From contig QZKP01000031.1 in NCBI GenBank assembly GCA_003605055.1, positions 1-64,000 of the forward strand: a stretch of 64,000 nucleotides of DNA, read 5' to 3'. Of the stretch, positions 28,052-35,452 are shown in pieces. The notes below the pieces were generated by a model, which was given only the letters and a program-made list of their open reading frames with translations, was not told the origin of the DNA and ran no database searches. Position 1 is the stretch's first letter, and each line of letters begins with the position of its first letter. This DNA comes from Desulfarculus sp. (GTDB lineage Bacteria; Desulfobacterota; Desulfarculia; Desulfarculales; Desulfarculaceae). The position numbers and the translations under genes were made by a program.

Positions 28052-29041
28052 ATGCCCCAGCTAAGCGACATACCGCCGCAGGACCGCCGCCGCCTCTGGG
28101 AGACTATGCTCCTGATCCGCCGCTTCGAGGAGCACATCGTGGACGTATACGGCCAGCAGGAGATGCAGAGCCCGGTGCACCTGTACATCGGCCAGGAGGC
28201 GGTGGCCGCCGGGGTCTGCCTGCACCTGCGGCCGGAGGATTACCTGTTTTCCACCCACCGCAGCCACGGCCACTGCCTGGCCAAGGGCGCCGACGTTTTC
28301 AGTTTGTACGCCGAGTTCTACGGGCGCGCCGCCGGCTGCTGCCGGGGCAAAGGCGGCTCCATGCATCCCTGCGCCCCAGAGGTGGGCATCTTGGGGACCA
28401 CGGCCATCGTGGGCGGGGGCATTCCCCTGGCCACTGGCGCGGCCCTGGCCTCCAAGCTGCTGGGGCAGGGCAGGGTGGCGGTTACGCTCTTCGGCGACGG
28501 GGCCAGCGAGGAGGGGGCCTTTCACGAAAGCCTGAACTTCGCGGCCCTCAAGGCCCTGCCGGTGGTGTTCGTCTGCGAAAACAACTTCTACGCCACCGCC
28601 AGCCCCATCCACCAGCGCCAACCCCACGACGACATCTTCCGCCACGCGGCCGGCTACGGCATCCCCGCTGCGCAGGTGGACGGCAACGACGCGGCAGCAG
28701 TGTACTTCGCCGCCCGGGAGGCCGTACAACGGGCCCGCCGGGGAGGAGGCCCCAGCCTGATCGAGGCGCGCACCTACCGCTGGAAGGGGCATGTAGGACC
28801 ATCCTGCGACTGGGAGAACGGCTGCCGCCCCAAGCAGGAACTGGAGCAGTGGATGGACCGCTGCCCCTTGGAGCGCTTCACCCAGCGGCTGTTGCAGAGC
28901 GGTGATTTGACCGAGCAGGACATAAGGGGCACACTAGAGAGGACAGACGTCATGTTGGCCCGGGAGCTGGAGCGGGCCAAGCATAGTCCACCTCCCGCGT
29001 CCAGTGAAGTTTGGCGCCACGTTTTCCACGAGACGAAGTAG
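28052..29041 (+). CDS. Thiamine-diphosphate dehydrogenase E1-alpha-like subunit
   Basis: A 329-residue protein of the pyruvate/2-oxo-acid dehydrogenase E1-alpha family. The thiamine-diphosphate motif is present as G-D-G-A-S-E-E-G-A-F-H-E ... E-N-N, and H-R-S-H-G-H and G-K-G-G-S-M-H are the phosphorylation-loop-like segments that bind the cofactor phosphate. It forms an alpha2-beta2 enzyme with the next gene, three bases away. No E2 lipoyl protein or E3 is encoded nearby, so a complete dehydrogenase complex is unlikely. It may instead make an acyl-thiamine intermediate that is passed to a sugar. Confidence 0.9.
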   Translation: MPQLSDIPPQDRRRLWETMLLIRRFEEHIVDVYGQQEMQSPVHLYIGQEAVAAGVCLHLRPEDYLFSTHRSHGHCLAKGADVFSLYAEFYGRAAGCCRGKGGSMHPCAPEVGILGTTAIVGGGIPLATGAALASKLLGQGRVAVTLFGDGASEEGAFHESLNFAALKALPVVFVCENNFYATASPIHQRQPHDDIFRHAAGYGIPAAQVDGNDAAAVYFAAREAVQRARRGGGPSLIEARTYRWKGHVGPSCDWENGCRPKQELEQWMDRCPLERFTQRLLQSGDLTEQDIRGTLERTDVMLARELERAKHSPPPASSEVWRHVFHETK

Positions 29042-29044
29042 CCC

Positions 29045-30088
29045 ATGCCCTGGACCAAGATTTTCAGCAATCAGGCGGAGTTCGATCTAGCCTTGGGCGG
29101 CCAAGGCCTGCGGGCCTTATCATTCCGGGAAGCCCTGGTGGAGGCCCAGCGTTTTCTGCTGCAGGATGATCCCCGGGTGCTGCTGATGGGCGAGGGCGTG
29201 GACGACCCGGGGGCCATCTTCGGCAGCACCGCCGGCCTGGCCCAGAGCTTCGGCAAGGACCGGGTGATGGATGTTCCCCTGGCCGAAAACGGGATGACCG
29301 GTGTGGCCATCGGAGCGGCCCTGGCCGGCCTGCGGCCCATCTTCATCCACATGCGCAACGACTTCCTGCCCATGTGCATGGATCAGCTCATAAACCACGC
29401 CGCCAAATGGAGCTACATGACCGGGGGCCGGGTCAACGTCCCCCTGGTGGTGCGCAGCATCGTGGGCCGGGGGTGGGGCTCCGCCGCCCAGCACTCGCAG
29501 GCCCTGCACGGCCTGTTCCTGCACGTGCCAGGGCTGAAGATCGTGGCCCCGGCCACGCCCTATGACGCCAAGGGGCTGTTGATCGCGGCCAGCCGCGACG
29601 GCAATCCAGTGATGTTCTTCGAGCACCGCTGGACCTTCGACTATGTTGGTTACGTGCCCGCGGAGGCCTACCAGGTCCCTCTGGATCAGGGTGTGCGCCG
29701 CCGCCAGGGAAGCGACGCCACGGTGGTGGCCATCGGCTGGATGGTCAACGAGGCCCTGAAGGCGGCCGCGGCCCTGGAAGCCGAGGGCGTGTCGTTGGAG
29801 ATAATAGATCCCCGCACCCTGCTGCCCCTGGACATGCCGCTCATCCTGGAGTCCGTGGCCAAGACCGGCCGGCTGGTGATCGCCGACACCGCCTGCCACA
29901 CCGGCGGGACCGGGGCCGAGATCGCCTGCCGGGTGGCCGAGTGGTCCCCCGGGGCGCTCAAGGCGCCGGTGGTGCGGGTGGACTTTCCCGATGCGCCCAC
30001 CCCCGCCAGCACGGCGCTGGAAAAAACCTACTACCCCGACGCCGAGGCCATTGCCCAGGCAGTGCACCGCACTCTGCGGGAAGGGTGA
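29045..30088 (+). CDS. Thiamine-diphosphate dehydrogenase E1-beta-like subunit
   Basis: A 347-residue partner of the preceding gene, of the transketolase C-terminal/pyrimidine-domain type. It has M-G-E-G-V-D, D-V-P-L-A-E-N-G-M with the activating Glu of thiamine enzymes, and a C-terminal transketolase_C region with D-P-R-T-L-L-P-L-D. Length is a little above the common 325. The next gene's ATG follows its TGA by one base, so it is embedded in the sugar operon rather than in a central-metabolism unit. Avilamycin AviB1/AviB2, E1-like proteins for a two-carbon sugar branch, are the precedent I recall. Confidence 0.9.
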   Translation: MPWTKIFSNQAEFDLALGGQGLRALSFREALVEAQRFLLQDDPRVLLMGEGVDDPGAIFGSTAGLAQSFGKDRVMDVPLAENGMTGVAIGAALAGLRPIFIHMRNDFLPMCMDQLINHAAKWSYMTGGRVNVPLVVRSIVGRGWGSAAQHSQALHGLFLHVPGLKIVAPATPYDAKGLLIAASRDGNPVMFFEHRWTFDYVGYVPAEAYQVPLDQGVRRRQGSDATVVAIGWMVNEALKAAAALEAEGVSLEIIDPRTLLPLDMPLILESVAKTGRLVIADTACHTGGTGAEIACRVAEWSPGALKAPVVRVDFPDAPTPASTALEKTYYPDAEAIAQAVHRTLREG

Positions 30089-30089
30089 G

Positions 30090-30866
30090 ATGCCGCCGAT
30101 CCAAGTCAGCGTGATAATGCCGGCTCTCAACGAGCAGAGGAATATTCTCAAGGCCCTAGGCAACACCTTGCAGGCCTTCAGCGACTATGGCATCAGCGGC
30201 GAGGTCGTCGTTATCAACGACGGCAGCAGTGACCGGACTGGAGAGTTGGTACAGGAGATCGCGGAGGTGGAAGAGCGGGTGCGGACGATCACCCACAGTG
30301 CCCCTCAGGGCGTGGGCGCCTCCTTCTGGGAAGGGATAGAGGCGGCCCGCGGCGAGGTGGTGGTGATGATGCCCGGGGACAATGAGAACGACCCCTGGGA
30401 GACCCTGCGCTACCTGGGACTGCTGGACCACGTGGACATCGTGATCCCCTTCGTGTTCAACAAGGAGGTGCGCTCCCTTTTCCGTAACGCTTTGTCCTTC
30501 GCGTACCGTTTCATCATCAACACCACCTTCGCCGTGAACTTCAATTACACCAACGGCACCGTGCTCTACCGCCGCTCCATACTCAAAGGCCTGAATTTCC
30601 GCAGTCAGGGCTTCTTTTTTCAGACCGACATCCTGGTGCGCAGCGTTAAGGCCGGCTTTTTGTTCGCCGAGGTCCCCTACCGCCTGGCCCAACGCCGAGA
30701 GGGTGTATCCAAGGCTGTCACTTTTCCCTCCTTGTTTAAGGTGTGTCAGGGCTATCTGCGTCTGTGCCGGGACATCTACTTCAACCAGCAGACGGGCTTC
30801 AGCGGCGAGCCGGAGGAGGACTCTCAGACCCGCAAGCGCAAAAACGACAAGAGCACCATGTGCTGA
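30090..30866 (+). CDS. GT2 family glycosyltransferase
   Basis: About 258 residues with a GT-A fold: S-V-I-M-P-A-L-N-E at the N-terminus, N-D-G-S-S-D-R-T, and M-M-P-G-D-N-E-N-D as the metal-binding acidic motif. No membrane anchor is evident, so it is a soluble or peripheral enzyme resembling dolichol-phosphate-mannose synthase catalytic domains. ATG at 30090 is preceded by AAGGGTGAG that overlaps the stop of the E1-beta gene; the longer open frame starting at 29991 lies inside that gene and is rejected. It probably transfers the sugar made by this cassette. Confidence 0.88.
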   Translation: MPPIQVSVIMPALNEQRNILKALGNTLQAFSDYGISGEVVVINDGSSDRTGELVQEIAEVEERVRTITHSAPQGVGASFWEGIEAARGEVVVMMPGDNENDPWETLRYLGLLDHVDIVIPFVFNKEVRSLFRNALSFAYRFIINTTFAVNFNYTNGTVLYRRSILKGLNFRSQGFFFQTDILVRSVKAGFLFAEVPYRLAQRREGVSKAVTFPSLFKVCQGYLRLCRDIYFNQQTGFSGEPEEDSQTRKRKNDKSTMC

Positions 30867-30880
30867 GGAGAGAGCGGGCC

Positions 30881-31984
30881 ATGCCCGAGCTGATTTTGGA
30901 TGGACACAAACTGGCCTGGCACCGGGAGCGGGTGGAGGCCTGGCAGCGCGGCGAGCGGATCGCGCCCATAACCATCGACTGCGCGCTCACCCGCCGCTGC
31001 ACCTATCGTTGCGTCTATTGCTATGGCCAACTCCAGGCCAACGACGAAAAGAAAATGACCCGGGAGGTGATCTTCCGCTTCCTGGACGACGCCGCCGAGA
31101 TCGGGGTCAAGGCCATAAGCTTCGTCTCCGACGGCGAGAGCACCTGCAGCCCCCATTTCTACGACGCACTCCTGCGCGGCCGGGCCAATGGCCTGGACAT
31201 GGCCGTGGGCACCAACGGCTACCTGCTCAGGGACGAGCGTCTGGGGGAGACGCTGCCCGCGCTCACCTATCTGCGTTTCAACATCTCCGCCGCTCAGCGC
31301 GACCGCTACGCCGCCATCCACGGCTGCGCGCCCAAGTGCTACGACAAGGTGCTGGACACCGTGCGCGAGGCAGTGCGCATCAAGCGCCGACGCGGCCTGC
31401 CGGTGACCCTGGGTCTGCAGATGGTGCTGCTGCCCCAGTTTGAGGACCAGGTGCTGCCCCTGGCTCATTTGGGCAAGGAGTTGGGCGTGGACTACCTGGT
31501 AATCAAGCATTGCAGCGACGATGAGCAGGGCAGCCTGGGGGTGGATTACAGCGCCTATAGCTCGCTGGTGGAGACGCTGCGCCAGGCGGAGGCGGTCTCC
31601 GAAGGGGACTATCTGGTGCGGGCCAAATGGTCCAAGATCATGAGCCTGGGCCAGCGCAGCTACAGCCGCTGTTACGGCCCGCCCTTCATCATGCAGTTCT
31701 CCGGCTCCGGGCTGGTGGCGCCCTGCGGCATGCTCTTCAACCGCAAGTACAGCCGATATCACATAGGCAACATCGCCGAAACCTCCTTCAAGGGGCTGTG
31801 GCAAAGCGAACGCTATTGGGAGGTCATGGACCTGATCGCCTCTGAAAAGTTCGACGCGCGCACCATGTGCGGCTCGCTGTGCCTGCAGCACAAGGTCAAT
31901 GAATGCCTGTACAGTCTGCGTCAGGAAGGGGCCTGCCTGCCGCCGACGCAGGGCGAGCCTCCCCTGCATTGCAACTTCATCTGA
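30881..31984 (+). CDS. Radical SAM / SPASM-domain protein
   Basis: About 367 residues. C40, C44 and C47 (C-T-Y-R-C-V-Y-C) bind the radical SAM cluster. The C-terminal part has C-G-M-L-F-N-R-K, G-N-I-A-E-T and then C-G-S-L-C-L-Q-H and E-C, a SPASM-like layout for an auxiliary cluster. SPASM proteins modify peptides, and some act on sugars; the position after a GT2 and before two small membrane proteins does not decide between them. ATG at 30881 has GAGGAG about ten bases upstream. The longer frame from 30743 overlaps the GT2 and is not used. Confidence 0.86.
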   Translation: MPELILDGHKLAWHRERVEAWQRGERIAPITIDCALTRRCTYRCVYCYGQLQANDEKKMTREVIFRFLDDAAEIGVKAISFVSDGESTCSPHFYDALLRGRANGLDMAVGTNGYLLRDERLGETLPALTYLRFNISAAQRDRYAAIHGCAPKCYDKVLDTVREAVRIKRRRGLPVTLGLQMVLLPQFEDQVLPLAHLGKELGVDYLVIKHCSDDEQGSLGVDYSAYSSLVETLRQAEAVSEGDYLVRAKWSKIMSLGQRSYSRCYGPPFIMQFSGSGLVAPCGMLFNRKYSRYHIGNIAETSFKGLWQSERYWEVMDLIASEKFDARTMCGSLCLQHKVNECLYSLRQEGACLPPTQGEPPLHCNFI

Positions 31985-32008
31985 GCCGGCGCCAGTCAAG
32001 GGAGTGAG

Positions 32009-32530
32009 GTGACGGTTTTAATCTTGGGGCTAGTCATCTTCGGGCTGGCCATGCTGGTTCATCTGATCTGGTGGCGCATATCTCTGCCGCGGCGCCAGAC
32101 CAAGGCCCTGCTGGCCATTTTCCTGACGGCCACGGCGGCCTCGATACTGCTGCTGGCCCTGCTCACCCGGCTGGCACCGGAGTGGCAGGGGTACGGGCCC
32201 GATGATCTGTGGGAGTATCTACACATCGCCGAGATGGTCTTAGCCCTGGGCTTGGCCTACATCGTAACCTATTCGGCCCTGGAGGTGGACAGCCCCTCCC
32301 TGGTCATTGCCCTGGCCATCGCGGACCAGGGGACGCGCGGCCTGGCCGCCGAGGACCTGGCCCGGGCCATGAACGACGAGCGGCTGATCAGGCCGCGGGT
32401 GGAGGACCTGGTCCTGGACCAGATGGCCTTTTGGCAGGGAGAGCGCCTGCTGCTCACCCCCAAAGGACAAACCATGGCCCGGCTTTTTGCCTTCTATCGC
32501 CGTCTGCTGGGCAAGGGCCTGGGGGGCTAG
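32009..32530 (+). CDS. Small membrane protein with winged-helix-like tail (A)
   Basis: A 173-residue protein I do not recognise. The N-terminal part has three probable membrane helices (about 2-22, 33-56 and 68-90). The last about 80 residues look like a winged helix: a helical L-A-A-E-D-L-A-R-A segment, a second helix and L-L-L-T-P-K-G-Q-T-M, the usual wing of MarR/PadR-type domains. The start is GTG at 32009 with GGAGTGAG before it. It is matched in size and layout by the next gene, five bases away. A role in sensing or scaffolding glycan synthesis at the membrane is a guess. Confidence 0.7.
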   Translation: MTVLILGLVIFGLAMLVHLIWWRISLPRRQTKALLAIFLTATAASILLLALLTRLAPEWQGYGPDDLWEYLHIAEMVLALGLAYIVTYSALEVDSPSLVIALAIADQGTRGLAAEDLARAMNDERLIRPRVEDLVLDQMAFWQGERLLLTPKGQTMARLFAFYRRLLGKGLGG

Positions 32531-32535
32531 GCGTT

Positions 32536-33060
32536 ATGAGCGGGCTGATGACCCTGCTGGCGCCGATCGCCGCCCTGGCCCTGAACATCGTGTGCCAGGT
32601 GGCCGTCTGCCGCCTGGCGCCCCGGGCCTCGCTTCTGCGCTCGCTGGTCTTGGGCTTCGGCCTGGGAGCGATGTTTTTGCTGCTCTACCACGCGGCGGCC
32701 TGGGCATTGGCGGGCCAGCCCCTGGCCCAGGCGGCCGGGTTGCTGATAGCCAACCTGGCCACCTACGGAGCCCTGGGCTACTGCTACTTTCATTTTGTGA
32801 ACCTGGGCGAGACCGCCCGCCGTATACGCCTGGTGCGGGAGCTGCACCAGGCCCCGGCCGGGCTGACCTATCCGGAAATCCTCCTGCGCTACAACGCCGC
32901 CCAGATTACCGACCTGCGCATGCAAAGACTGCTGAAAACCAGGCAGGTGGCCCTCCGGCAGGGGCGCTATTTCATCGACAGACCTTTATTTCTCGCAATA
33001 TCCAAACTCATGGTTGCTCTTAAGGTCGTGGTGTTGGGCAAAAGAAGCGAGTTTGACTAG
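32536..33060 (+). CDS. Small membrane protein with winged-helix-like tail (B)
   Basis: A 174-residue protein I do not recognise, with the same plan as its neighbour: hydrophobic segments at about 5-28, 34-58 and 62-88, then about 80 cytoplasmic residues with a helix pair (G-L-T-Y-P-E-I-L-L-R-Y-N) and a Q-G-R-Y-F-I-D wing-like strand pair. The similarity of layout, not of sequence, suggests that the two work together, perhaps as a heterodimer. Its frame ends at 33060, close to or overlapping the following YfhO-like gene. Confidence 0.7.
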   Translation: MSGLMTLLAPIAALALNIVCQVAVCRLAPRASLLRSLVLGFGLGAMFLLLYHAAAWALAGQPLAQAAGLLIANLATYGALGYCYFHFVNLGETARRIRLVRELHQAPAGLTYPEILLRYNAAQITDLRMQRLLKTRQVALRQGRYFIDRPLFLAISKLMVALKVVVLGKRSEFD

Positions 33061-33112
33061 CTCAAGTCCAAAAGCCGACAGCGCGCAGGCGGCCGGAATC
33101 TCCTCCCGTCGC

Positions 33113-35452
33113 ATGGCGTGGCCCTGGCTGATTATCGGCGCTCTGCCCGTCCTGCTGCTGCTGCTCTATCTCATCTTCGGCCTGGACCCCATCGCAGGGG
33201 TTTGGTGCGGGCACCTGTTTCTGAACAACGATTTTTTCAACTATATGCTGCCGACCATGACGGTCATCCAGAAGGCACTTCTGGGCGGGGAGTTCCCCTG
33301 GTGGAATCCCTACCTGGGCGGCGGCCTGCCTCTTTATACGGAGGGCGGCAAACCCCTGCTGGAGTTGCTCCTGCTCTTTCTGTTCTCCCCTGCCACCACC
33401 ATCGTCTTGATCGCCTATCTGCACGTGTTCGCAGCCCTGGCCCTGTTTTACATCTTTGCCCGCGAACTGGGGCTTTCGCGGGAGGCCTCGCTGCTGGGCG
33501 GCCTGCTCTGGAGCCTTAACGGCTACCACGCTTGGTATCTTTACGACCTCTCCATCCTGGGGACCAACCTTTGGCTGCCCTTTTTGCTCACCTGCCTGCT
33601 GCGCTTAAGGCGTTGGGAAGGCAACCCTCTGCCCCTGCTGGTGGGGGGGGCAATGGCCATGGGCCTGCAGGCCAGCTACGGCCGTACCACCGATTTTGTC
33701 TACGGCCTGGCCTTGCTGCTGGCCTTCGCCTGGTTTGCTGCCTGGCGGGGAGCGGGCGAAGGCCAGGCGCTCGGCAGGTGGAGGCATCTGGCCGGCTCCA
33801 CCGGGGTCTGGGCGGTCATGGCGGGCGGCGGGGCAATGCTGGCGGCCGGCTTCCTGTTACCCTTCGCCATTAACCTGCTGGGTTCGGACCGCTACGCCGG
33901 CGCGGCCCAGGCCCTGACCGCCTACCGTAGCTACGGCTCCGCCATGGAGTTCTTCCTGCCCAACCTCGTGCGGCCTCTGAGTCGACTGCTGAGTCTGTCC
34001 CCGGTGGGGGGCAGCGGCCATAGCATGTTGTTCCTGGGCCTGATCAGCCTGCCTTTCATCCTGGCCGCCTGGAGGGCCAAAGAGGACCGCTACCGCCAAT
34101 TTTTCTTCGCGGCCCTGGTGGTGCCCATATTTTTCCTTTTCCGGGTGCCCAAAACCAACATCGGCCTGTTCGACCTGCTGCGTCTGCTGCCCCTGCACGA
34201 GGGAGCCGCGCAGCCCATCAGACTGCTGCCCATTACCGTGCTGGCTGCCTCTTATCTGGCCGCCCGCGGCTTCGACACCCTGCTGCCAACCCAAGGCCCG
34301 GCCCGGCCGACAGCAGGGATGCGCTGGCTGTTACTCCGCGGTCCCCTCTGGTTGGGGGGGCCTCTGTTGGCAATGCTGCTGACCCTGAGCGTGTGGCAGG
34401 GGGACTATTGGCCCCTGGTGGCCATCGTGGCCCTGAGCTGGGCCGGGCTGGCCGTGGCCTGGGCCGCGGTGCGGGGCCGCCTGGGCCGCAGCGCCGCCTT
34501 TGCCGCGGTGTTCGCTGTGCTACTAGTCAACCTGTTCATTGCCAACCAGTCCGACCGCTCCGACGGCGACCCCCGGGACATGATCCACCAACACCTGCGG
34601 CTGGAACCCGGCCTGGTAACGGTGCAGTATCTACGGCGGCTGCCCAGCGATCCTCCCTTCCGGGTATGGTCTCTGAGCCGGTTCCGCAAGGCTTTCTGGG
34701 AGCGCTACCTCATACCCACCATGTCCGCCTACGGGCCGATCATACCCGAGCGACCCAGCCGCTGGCAGAGCCGGCTGCGGCAGAGCTTCTTTGCTGATCT
34801 CAAAAAAGGCCGCGGACAGGACCACGCCTCGTCCTCCAGGGTTTGGCTGGACCTGAGCAACGTGACCTATCTGGCGGTCAAGGACAGCCTAGGCCCCCCT
34901 CCTGCCTCAGGGGACTACCATCTCGTGCTGCGCGACCAGCCCGCCAGGGCCACGCTCTACCGCAACCCCGGGGCCAGGCCCCGCCTGTACCTGGCCTCGG
35001 GCTATAAGGTGATCGCCGAAGACGAGCAGGCCCTGGATTTCATGGCCGAGCGACACTCGGCGGACCCGGTCTGGTTCCGGGACAAGGTGGTGCTAGCTAC
35101 ACCGCCGCCCCAAGGCTTTACCCCCGGCCCCGGGCCGAGCAAGGTGTCCTTACGGCGCTACGCCTATAATCGGGTGGATCTGGCCAGCCAGAGCGCGCAG
35201 CCGTCATTGCTGGTGTTCCTGGACAGCCTGCAGGCCGGTTGGCGGGCGGAGCTGGACGGCCGGCCGGTGGAGATACTGCGGGCCAACTACATGTTCCGGG
35301 CAATAGCCCTGCCGCCCGGTGAGCATCGCCTGGCCTTCGCCTACCGCCCGCCGGGCCTGTACCTGGGCATCCTCATTACCTTGGGTGGCCTGCTGGCCGC
35401 GGGCATCCTGCTCCTGGTCAATTGGAAGCGGCGGGGTCGGTGCCCCGCCTAG
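33113..35452 (+). CDS. YfhO-like membrane protein with C-terminal beta domain
   Basis: About 779 residues from ATG at 33113. An N-terminal helix is followed by a loop with N-N-D-F-F and W-W-N-P-Y-L-G-G-G-L-P-L, the counterpart of the acidic and W-N-P motifs of the other YfhO-like proteins, then about eleven helices. The extracytoplasmic C-terminal part ends with G-W-R-A-E-L-D-G, P-P-G-E-H and one last helix. A TTG at 33053 would add 20 residues and overlap the preceding gene; neither start has a strong ribosome site. Its stop codon shares the palindrome CTAG with the stop of the convergent ABC exporter gene. Confidence 0.78.
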   Translation: MAWPWLIIGALPVLLLLLYLIFGLDPIAGVWCGHLFLNNDFFNYMLPTMTVIQKALLGGEFPWWNPYLGGGLPLYTEGGKPLLELLLLFLFSPATTIVLIAYLHVFAALALFYIFARELGLSREASLLGGLLWSLNGYHAWYLYDLSILGTNLWLPFLLTCLLRLRRWEGNPLPLLVGGAMAMGLQASYGRTTDFVYGLALLLAFAWFAAWRGAGEGQALGRWRHLAGSTGVWAVMAGGGAMLAAGFLLPFAINLLGSDRYAGAAQALTAYRSYGSAMEFFLPNLVRPLSRLLSLSPVGGSGHSMLFLGLISLPFILAAWRAKEDRYRQFFFAALVVPIFFLFRVPKTNIGLFDLLRLLPLHEGAAQPIRLLPITVLAASYLAARGFDTLLPTQGPARPTAGMRWLLLRGPLWLGGPLLAMLLTLSVWQGDYWPLVAIVALSWAGLAVAWAAVRGRLGRSAAFAAVFAVLLVNLFIANQSDRSDGDPRDMIHQHLRLEPGLVTVQYLRRLPSDPPFRVWSLSRFRKAFWERYLIPTMSAYGPIIPERPSRWQSRLRQSFFADLKKGRGQDHASSSRVWLDLSNVTYLAVKDSLGPPPASGDYHLVLRDQPARATLYRNPGARPRLYLASGYKVIAEDEQALDFMAERHSADPVWFRDKVVLATPPPQGFTPGPGPSKVSLRRYAYNRVDLASQSAQPSLLVFLDSLQAGWRAELDGRPVEILRANYMFRAIALPPGEHRLAFAYRPPGLYLGILITLGGLLAAGILLLVNWKRRGRCPA

